Of a stretch of DNA of 64,000 nt, positions 53,224 to 61,288 are shown piece after piece. The stretch covers positions 5,440,375-5,504,374 of the forward strand of contig JAKZAN010000002.1 in NCBI GenBank assembly GCA_023053545.1, in the 5' to 3' direction. Numbering within the stretch: the first letter of the stretch is position 1; the number at the start of each line of letters is the position of its first letter. The notes under the pieces are model-generated. The model ran no database searches. It was given only the letters and a program-made list of their open reading frames with translations, and had not been told where the DNA came from. Both the position numbers and the translations under genes were made by a program. The DNA is from Lepidurus packardi. Lineage: Eukaryota > Arthropoda > Branchiopoda > Notostraca > Triopsidae.

Positions 53224-56200
53224 GTTTATGCAAATAGAGTGAGGCCATTGCCTTCCATTGAAGACGCTTGGAATCTTCCTATCTCTGCGGAAATGAATTC
53301 TAGACAGCAACAGGCAGCTGCTGCTGCCAGAGGAACGATGTACCAGAAACCATTTCCTCAAGGAGCCACATCTGTGCTAGCCAACCACTCCCCTTTCCCT
53401 CACCCTGGAGCTGTTGATGGCCCCAGTCAAGCTAAACGCTTCAAAGTAAAAAAAAATCAATAAAAAACATTCGTTTTTGAGTAATGAGTGAATTTTGATG
53501 CAGACGGAAGGAGAAGCAGCCGTAGCAACTCCACCTGTTCGACCAGTTCCTGCTTTTTATTTGAATCCCCAGCAGCTGCAAATGCTCCAGTACCTGCAAC
53601 AAAACCAGGCCACGCTCACCGCCCAGCAGCAACAAATGCTTCAGCAACTTATGCATAATTACCGTCTTATGCAGCAGCATCAACAGCAACTACGTCAACA
53701 ACAGCAAGCCCAACCTCGCATGCCTTATACTAACAATGGTCAAGTCCGTCCAGGAATGGTCAATAACGCCCCCACCACATCATCTGCGCCTCGCCCACCT
53801 TACCTTACCCCTTACCCTACCCCCGTAACCACTCCCATCCCTCAGCCTTTGTCTGTTTCGCCATCGTCGAGTGTTTCTGTCAGCGATCAAGAGTTACAAG
53901 CCATTCTCGCCCAAAAAGATATTGCAACATCCCTGGCGGAAGATTTGCTCAAGCAATTTGGTGCAGATTTGGATGTGGATCCTCTCCCGACCACGCAAGT
54001 GAAAGCTGAAGTTCCACCCGCTGAGCAAATCCATGATCCACAGCAAGCACGCCCTCCTCCCAGCGTTGGAAAAACACACTCGGCCCCCTCGACCATTCGT
54101 TTGGTCCCAGAACCGACACCCACTTTAGCTTACGGTGGTCCAATGGGTCGGTCAGGCATTTTGCCGAAGAAATTACAGCAAAAAAAGTGGGCGTTGCCCA
54201 ATCTCATCTCGGATTCATCGGACGATGAACGCAGCAGCGATAAACCCGTCCCCTCCGAGCCATCTTTGACGTCAACTGCCCAGCAAATCCTAGAGGCTTG
54301 CTCGGCGTTTAGCGGCTTACAAGGCTTGCGGCACTGCAGCATTATTTCGGAGAAAATCGCCCCGCCCCACCCTCCCTCGCCTCCCAAAATGGTCTTAACC
54401 AAGGATCAGCTGTTACCACCCACACCGAGCGTTTACTTGGACAACAAAAAGGACGCATTTAGCTTCCAGTTACAAGAGTTCTGTCTTCAACATCCTATCG
54501 CAGTAATCAGAGGAATGGCGTCGGCGTTAAAGCTCGATTTGGGCCTCTTTTCGACCAAAACGTTGGTTGAAGCCAATCCGGATCATCCAGTCGAGGTGCG
54601 GACGCAAATGCAGCAGCCTTCAGATGAAAACTGGGATCCAGTTACCCACAAGAAGGTGTGGAATTGCGCCTCGCATCGCTCAATCACCACCATTGCGCGT
54701 TATGCTCAATACCAAGCCTCAAGCTTCCAAGACAGCTTGAAAGATGAACAAGACCGAAGCACTACAGCCAGTCAGACGCTAGCGTCAGCTGGGGTAAGCA
54801 TAGGAGTGACAGGAAGTGGTCAAACTATCCATCGCTTGGATTCAGACTCGGATTCCAAGGATTCCAGCAGTCAGGTGGGCAAGCGAAAGAGGAAGAATGG
54901 TCATAAAACGATCAAATTTGGAACCAACGTGGATTTATCCGATGAGCGGAAGTGGAGGCCGCAGTTGCAAGAATTGATGAAGTTGCCAGCTTTTGCCAGA
55001 GTGGTTTCAGCAGGAAATATGCTCTCCCACGTGGGGCATATCATTCTAGGCATGAATACTGTCCAGCTTTATATGAAGGTATTTTAATGGCAATTTTAAT
55101 TGAAGAATGTCAAATTAAAATAATATTTCAATCTTTCTAAGGTGCCTGGGAGCCGAACACCTGGTCATCAGGAGAATAACAACTTCTGTTCCATCAATAT
55201 CAACATTGGACCAGGGGACTGTGAGTGGTTTGCAGTCCCGGATGCTTATTGGGGTGTGATTCATCAATTGTGCGAGAAAAATAGCATTAATTACCTGCAT
55301 GGCTCGTGGTGGCCTACGATTGACGACTTGTTAGAAGCCCAAGTACCCGTCTATCGGTTTCTGCAGAGGCCTGGGGACCTTGTCTGGGTGAATTCCGGTA
55401 ATGTTCCACTCGTAATCTTTTAGACCATTCGGAAAGTTTGAAAAAATTTGAGAAAATGGCTCGCGTTGAACGGTTTAGAGAGCTAACAGAGAATTTGGAA
55501 TTCCCTATTCTAGGATGTGTACATTGGGTGCAAGCTGTGGGTTGGTGCAACAATATTGCGTGGAATGTGGGACCATTGACAGCTCGGCAATACCAATTAG
55601 CGATTGATCGGTACGAGTGGAATAAGTTGCAGAGTTTTAAGAGCATTGTACCTATGATTCACCTGTCCTGGAATTTGGCAAGGAATATCAAAGTCTCGGA
55701 TCCCAAGCTCTTCGATCTCATCAAGTAAGATTGTGCACCTTTCTTAGGAAGAACTCATGAATTTTCCTTTTTTCAACTTTAGATACTGCCTCATGAAGAC
55801 ACTAAGGTATTCCCAGCTTACTTTGCAGTTTGTCCGCTCGAAAGGTGTGGACGTAAGGTTCCATGGACGTGCCAAAAACGAGGCATCTCATTATTGCGGC
55901 CAGTGTGAGGTAGCGCGAGAATTAGACGTTCAGAGTTAGTCTAAATTCAGAGTTAATTCCTTTTGGATTGTAGGTGGAAGTCTTCAATATACTTTTCATC
56001 AAGGAGCAAGAGAAACGGCATGTGGTTCATTGCTTAGATTGTGCGCGACGACAAAGTCCTTCTTTAGAAGGCTTTGTCTGTTTAGAAGAATATCACATGG
56101 AAGAGATCATGGAAGTCTATGATAGATTTGCACTCCATCCGGTAAACATGGATAAACTTGAATACATTTTTATGTGATGACTGATATCCTTTTCCTATCC

Positions 56201-56239
56201 TAGATGTTGAATCCTCAGCTGCAGTCACAAAGCAGCTAA
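46507..56239 (+). CDS. Utx: UTX/KDM6A histone H3K27 demethylase
   Basis: Thirteen exons: 46507-46607, 46683-46966, 47079-47187, 51319-51494, 52121-52249, 52635-53121, 53238-53445, 53504-55078, 55142-55397, 55514-55724, 55783-55909, 55974-56141, 56204-56239. They give 1288 residues. Residues from about 100 to 450 form TPR repeats ([51 protein letters not shown]). A Gln-rich and Pro/Ser-rich linker follows, almost all in the 1575-base exon 8, and then the JmjC domain with Fe(II) ligands H1032, E1034 (GHQEN) and H1112 (VHW). The C-terminal zinc site uses C1217, C1220, C1241 and C1244. It removes di- and trimethyl marks from H3K27 within MLL3/4-type complexes in the nucleus, opposing Polycomb. 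Odd: the residue before Val-His of the third iron ligand is Cys where vertebrate UTX has Thr. Intron 3 is 4.1 kb. Confidence 0.95.
47188..51318. other. UTX intron 3 (4.1 kb)
   Basis: The intron splits a Trp codon (TG|G). It contains no recognisable exon. Open frames on both strands (for example around 48755-49234 and 49203-49595) overlap each other and lack family signatures. A TGACGTCA octamer occurs at 49869-49876 but without the rest of the dispersed repeat. Confidence 0.75.
51495..52120. other. UTX intron 4
   Basis: This is a 626-base GT-AG intron. The open frames at 51652-51917 on both strands are shadows without similarity. Nothing else is seen. Confidence 0.8.
52250..52634. other. UTX intron 5
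   Basis: This is a 385-base GT-AG intron with a short (TA) run near 52293. Nothing else is seen. Confidence 0.8.
53176..53221. repeat. Poly-T tract in a UTX intron
   Basis: About 46 consecutive T lie in the 116-base intron between 53122 and 53237, so they make up much of it and form an extreme polypyrimidine tract before the CAAATAG acceptor. It could be the footprint of a retroposed poly(A) tail inserted in reverse, or slippage. The length in the assembly is unlikely to be exact. Confidence 0.8.
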
Positions 56240-57712
56240 TGGCTCCTCTTTTAAGGAGTATCCTTGTGCCTTTCTTTAAAAAAAAAAATATAAAAAAATA
56301 TTGTAATAGTAAGAAAGAAGCTTGGGTGGCCCAGGATTGGATATCACCGTACTGTCTTCACTGCCATGTGTTTCTGGGATCTTTTCTCCCTTATTGTGTT
56401 GGGTTGGACCTTGTCATTCACTGCGAGTTTTGCATTTCTGGACCTAATATGAAAGCGAAGTGAATTGTGGAGAAAGTAAAGAGACACGTCTTGTTTTTCA
56501 CCATTCTTGCTGTGATACATCTCATCAAAGGACAAGGAGAATCGTAAGTGTTCCCAGGAAAGAAGCAGAAATGGACGTCATTTCTATGTATGTGGATCTC
56601 GTTTTATAGCTTACGTGGCTTATGCTCGGTGGTGAGCTAACTTGTGTTCAGAGTGGACTGTCTCATGTAAATTATTTTTGCAACATTTAGCGAGAACTAG
56701 CGTAACGAATGTTTCATTTCTTTCGTGATTGTAGTTTCTTTTCCTTTTTTTTTCAGTCGAAAAAGCAATGAGGCTTGAGGAGAAATATCAGCTACGATAC
56801 TGCCATGGTAATGGCTCGTAATGAGAAGGAACGAGCTGTAATGCAAAGTTAATGTATATAGTTTTCAGGATGGTATGATGTGATACGCGTTTTGAGTTTG
56901 CTAGACAAATTAGTGTCTGAATTATGAATTAAACTTTGTATTGCTCCCACCTCCAAGCTCAATACGTATGTACAGAGTTCGTTTTCAATTACAAACCTGG
57001 TCTGTTTTTAGTATATGCCATTCAGCATTTTTTTTTTCTTAGAATGGATAGGCATGTTAAGATTTACTAAAAACAACTGATTGTAATACCTTTTTTTCTT
57101 CGTGATGAAAAAATATGGAATTCGTCACGTGGCTTGGTATATTTCGATTCAATTGAGAAAAAAAGACTAGACATCAGACAGATCAGGACGGTTAGCAGGC
57201 AAGGGAAAGAAAAAAAGTATCATAGAATATTGTTTTAATGTTATTTCAAGTGGGTTTTTCATAATTTTGTGAAATGCGAACATTTTAAAGCCTTCTTTTA
57301 CATTTGCTTGAAGAGCTAGGCAATTCTTTACCCACAATCAGAAACTGCACCAGCGTGGTTTTTCACTTCTAATTTCAATATGGCAAGTTAACATACTAGA
57401 TAGAGAGAGTCGTATCGTTGTCGTCTCTGATAGTGTGTCAGAGAGATCTCTCCCTCTATCTAGTAAGATAGAGACGATAATGATTGTCGATAGTGATTAT
57501 CGATAGTGATTGTACTAGATAGAGAGAGTCGTATCTCTCTCTATTCTTTACATTATTTCTTAAAAGTTGATCACACAGAACGACTTGTCCGAAGTATGTT
57601 TGTACAATTTTGGAAGTGTTCGAAAGATAACAAAGTCCACAACATGCTTAATGAAGCAGTAAAAATGTACTGTGCAGAACATTAAAATACGCTTTGATAC
57701 GTTGGCAAGTGA
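56240..57712. other. Convergent 3' flanks of UTX and BBS1
   Basis: This is non-coding sequence between the two converging stop codons. ATTAAA at about 56929 may be a polyadenylation signal for UTX. At 57396-57545 there is a cluster of direct and inverted 'actagatagagagagtcg' repeats, described separately. No other gene is seen. Confidence 0.6.
57396..57545. repeat. GATA-type compound direct/inverted repeat
   Basis: 'actagatagagagagtcgta' occurs at about 57398 and again at about 57513, with an inverted partial copy 'ctccctctatctagta' at about 57449. The interior carries 'gattgtcgatagtgattatc' type microrepeats. The segment can fold into alternative hairpins. Confidence 0.6.
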
Positions 57713-59866
57713 TTAAGCAGGGGAGGCTTCCTCGCTTTCACAAGGAGGAATTTGAATAATCGCATGTAATAACGGTTCCGAGGCACGATGGCAAACCAAC
57801 CAAACTTTCAACCGAAGAGCTTCGCCTTTGCTCTCCATAAACGTCGAAACGCAGTACTGCGCCAATTGCGGAAAATAAGGTATCTAAAAATGAGAAATTT
57901 GTATCGAGCCTTATTTACTTTACGTCTATTAATTAGAGTTACTATAAGACATCGCTTTTCCAGCCAGCAATCGCCATCTGGTTCAATTAAGACCGTCAGC
58001 TTCTGATAAACCTTCTCGTTGAGATTAACCAACAACATCTTGAGTAAAAACTTGGGGCCCAAACCATACAGCTGGATGGTTAACGAAACTTGTCCCGAAT
58101 TGGCTCCGGAAACATCTTGACATTGTTCCAAAGCTCCCACAATTCGCTGAGCTGCTTGGAGACGTAATTCACACAATTGGCGTTGAAAGGTATAGTGAAT
58201 AGCTTTCAAATCCCAGAAAAATTTATTAAGATGAACTTTAAAACAAATCTAAAAGTCTCTACTACCTGTTGAGTTCTCCATCTCTCGTGAAGCTTGCTCA
58301 ATAAATAACTTGCTCTTCTTAGGTAGCATGATCCCAAACGAAGATTTCACTGGAGCATTTTCTATGGACTCTAGTTTCGCTGCTCGGTTCATCACTTTCA
58401 CTATTAGCTCACCTCCTAACACGCAAAATCCAAATGAAATACCCATTTTGGTGAAATTTATAGTCTAAGAAAAGAGGGTTTGAATACCTGTAGTGACTAT
58501 AATCAAGGTATTTTCTTCCCTTCCGAATCTTCCTCCAACCAACCCATTAGCAGCACGATTTTGTCCCAAATGAGACATTTCTACAAGTTGCCCTTCTTTG
58601 TAGACTGCCAGATTGCCTTTCTCTGTGCCCACAACCAGCAGTGTTTTCCCTTTCTGGCTTAAATGCAAAGGTACTAGACAAACTGGAGCTGATGCCAAAG
58701 CCACCTTCCATAGCAAATGACCCTGAGACATAAAAATTGAACAAAATTGAACAAAATTAAAGCAAAATCGCAGTTTCGATTTGAAGTACTACCTTGGTAG
58801 AATAGCCTTGGAGTTGAAGATTTGCTAACGCCACTGCAAAACTGTTTTCACTCGCTTTTACGAGGCTCACTACAGACGAATCCAATTTGACGAGCAGTTT
58901 GGCCGAATTGTCTCTTGTTAGGCCGTAAATTTTAGCACTGCGTGTTCCAATGATTAGTTGATAGTCCACATCGTAGAGCCCTAAGGGTAATAGAGTCGAT
59001 GGAATGGCGGGCAATGTTGTTGTTTGGATAATGGAAAAGGCTTCTGGGTCTACGAAATACACGTTTTTATGCTCCGTACCCAGAAGTAGTACTGAAATTG
59101 AGCGTTCTTCGACGCTGCTTTTGAGCATAGTGGCCATACAGGTAATTGTTGACTTGAAAAAAGGATTCCTTCGGTAAATACGAATTCTAAGATGATTCTT
59201 ATAATTACTTGGCGTTTTAGAGGGACTTCCTTATACAACTCAGTGAATTCGATCAACTTATCCTGTTGTAGGCTTAAGAAATGTAGGGTTCGAGCTGTTA
59301 ACTGGCCAGATCCTAATTCGTGATTTAACTGCTGCAATGCTTCATATAAAACCGGTGCAGAACTATTCTCCTCCCTGGCCTGAAACGAGATTTTTAAAAA
59401 ATCAGTTTGTTTCGTGTTTAGAATAGTTCCTTACCTGATTCCAGAGTTCTTTTTCCACCATATTAAGTTCTAGGACTGGCAAACTCAGTTTATAAAAGGG
59501 TCTATTGTTTTTATAAATGAAAGCATAGGCTCCACATGCCACCGCTATGACAGGAAGCTTCGGTTCAATCATATCGCGATAAAATACGCACATAGATGAA
59601 GGGATCTCCGGTAAACTTATTTCATTAGTCAGACTGGTTCCACAATATATCTAATAAGAAACACCAGTTAGCTAAAATAAAAACAAGAAAAAGGACAATG
59701 GGCATACCTTTAATTTACTCGGGACGTCAGTGTTCAAAGGAGCAACATCAGCAATAATTAGCCGCCAGTTTCCATCACCAGCTAAGTCACCCAAGGCCAA
59801 TCCAGTCGAAAATGCATTGATCTTGCCATTATAATCCTGGTAAGCATCAATCCAAATAGAAGCCAT
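57713..59866 (-). CDS. BBS1: Bardet-Biedl syndrome 1 protein (BBSome subunit)
   Basis: Eight exons on the minus strand: 59866-59708, 59650-59435, 59379-59209, 59152-58793, 58722-58488, 58415-58266, 58202-57943 and 57883-57713. They give 573 residues, against about 593 in human. The N-terminal half is a beta-propeller with LALGDLAGDGNWRLIIADV, ACGAYAFIYKNNRPFYKLSLP, LLLGTEHKNVYFVDPEAF and GRFGREENTLIIVTTGGGELIVKV. The C-terminal half has the helical and GAE-like region (YGLGPKFLLKM, RASEPLLHAII). The last intron, 59 bases, was recognised because only its removal restores the conserved C-terminus. BBS1 helps the BBSome carry membrane proteins through cilia; in arthropods cilia are largely confined to sensory neurons and sperm. 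A consensus X-box lies just upstream. The N-terminus lacks the roughly 20 variable residues seen in vertebrates. Confidence 0.95.
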
Positions 59867-59931
59867 GAAAGGCGGTAATTTTTAACCAGAAGCAGGAACA
59901 CTGTACTGTATTGAGTACTGTAATGATTCCA

Positions 59932-59945
59932 ATTTCCATAGCAAC
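59932..59945 (-). promoter_or_regulatory. X-box (RFX/DAF-19 binding site) upstream of BBS1
   Basis: The 14-base sequence ATTTCCATAGCAAC (minus strand GTTGCTATGGAAAT) fits the RFX X-box consensus RYYNYY-N(1-3)-RRNRAC at every constrained position. It lies about 66 bases upstream of the BBS1 ATG. X-boxes at this distance are the classic control element of ciliary genes, including bbs-1 in nematodes (established knowledge). Use in this species is inferred. Confidence 0.6.
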
Positions 59946-60822
59946 CACACCAGCCTAGGAGCGACAAAGAAAATTCATTAGTTTATCTGTTATTAAATGA
60001 TTACGAAGTTTTGAAGCATAAATTATAAATGTTTTAATAATTGCAATAATACAAACCATTTTCGTCAAAAGCAAATGAAATCAAGCTCTTCTTGTGTTGA
60101 AGTTTGAACAGTTGATTTCCGAAGTTCAAATATTGTGGCGAAGCGACGTTAGATGGTGCAATATGGCCTTCGGTAAGCCCCAAAACTTTTGATACAGAAA
60201 AGAAAAACGGACTTGACTGATACCCTAAAAGACGGCCAGTAAAAATCTATCAAACGCTATCAAGTTGTATCAAATCATCTATCAAATGCTATCAAGTTGT
60301 ATCAAAATTTCTCCGAAATGCGAACTAAAATGCGAACCAAACGCGAAATGCGAAACGACTGTGTTTTCAAGTGCTATCAACTCACCGATTTTGTACAGGT
60401 TTGTCTGGCCTGACTCGGGCCAGGCTCGCTTCTAAACCACGCCTATTTGTTGCTTCTGTCATTCTTATTCTTATTTTTATTATGATTTTTATTTCCTCTC
60501 ACAAATTTTTACATTAATGGGATCACGTGGTAAAACCAGATCTCAACAAGAGATAAAAAATTTAAATAAAAAGCATCTTTCGAAGAATGCGTTGTTACCA
60601 TAAGAGCTATTTTGTGCATTTATCCGGCTATTTATAAGGCCGGTTAGTAGGATTCACGCCAGTAAGGAATCTTAATCCCCAAACTTTCGTAAAAAGCTGT
60701 GAACTCGTCCATGGTAATCGTTCGTTTATGTTAAAGAAAGGTATACTAGTGGGCTACAAAAGCTTAACCCACTCTTGCCAACCACACAGGAGCCGATTGA
60801 GACGAAATGAAAGTATCTGAGT
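59946..60822. other. BBS1 upstream flank to the retrotransposon
   Basis: No exon is supported. At about 60246-60310 a short direct repeat 'tatcaaatgctatcaagttg' with variants occurs three or four times. The target-site duplication of the retrotransposon cannot be tested because its 3' end is outside the window. Confidence 0.55.
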
Positions 60823-61043
60823 TGTTATGTTTCCATTATAAGTTGTACCCTGTAACAGATGGCTCTGTTAGACAGTATGGAGCCTGTGCACCCTGTCAAT
60901 ACAGACAGTCAGCATTGAACCTTCAACCTACGTACTATTAGTTTACTGCTTGCCTCACTTTCTCTCATATTGACTTCCCTGCACTCTACTTGGCTTACCC
61001 CTTTACTTTGCGACTACTATACTGCTGACTCTGCTTCATAACA
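60823..61043 (+). repeat. 5' LTR of the retrotransposon
   Basis: The segment begins TGTTATG and ends CATAACA, a perfect 7-base inverted repeat with the universal TG...CA ends, 221 bases apart. The primer-binding site follows 7 bases downstream. It was recognised by these ends only, since the 3' LTR is not in the window. Confidence 0.7.
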
Positions 61044-61050
61044 AGTATTT

Positions 61051-61067
61051 TGGCGACGAGGATGGGA
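61051..61067 (+). promoter_or_regulatory. Primer-binding site, complementary to tRNA-Ser(GCU)
   Basis: TGGCGACGAGGATGGGA is the reverse complement of the 3' end of animal tRNA-Ser(GCU) including CCA (17 of 17, comparing with the sequence as I know it). Reverse transcription would start here. Serine primers are known from some Gypsy lineages such as mag. Confidence 0.75.
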
Positions 61068-61288
61068 TATTTTTGACAGTGTCGGTTGTCATCTGGGGAC
61101 TTTTGCATGTGGATTTGCTTTGACGAGGCTGATCGAACTACGCAGTCACCTGAGTTCCTTGCCCTACCTTGCCGGAGGCAACTTCAACTGCGCCGTTCAC
61201 CGTGCCAGTTCATCTCGGGTGAGCTCGTTCTTTTTGTTTTGTTCCATTCCCTTTTCGTTTTCGCGACTTGCCGTTACCTGTTGACGTC

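Noticed and set aside
57808-57942. BBS1 exon 7 read through to a Lys/Arg-rich end
   Set aside because: A 59-base GT-AG intron (57942-57884) restores the conserved BBS1 C-terminus, so the read-through peptide is intron sequence.
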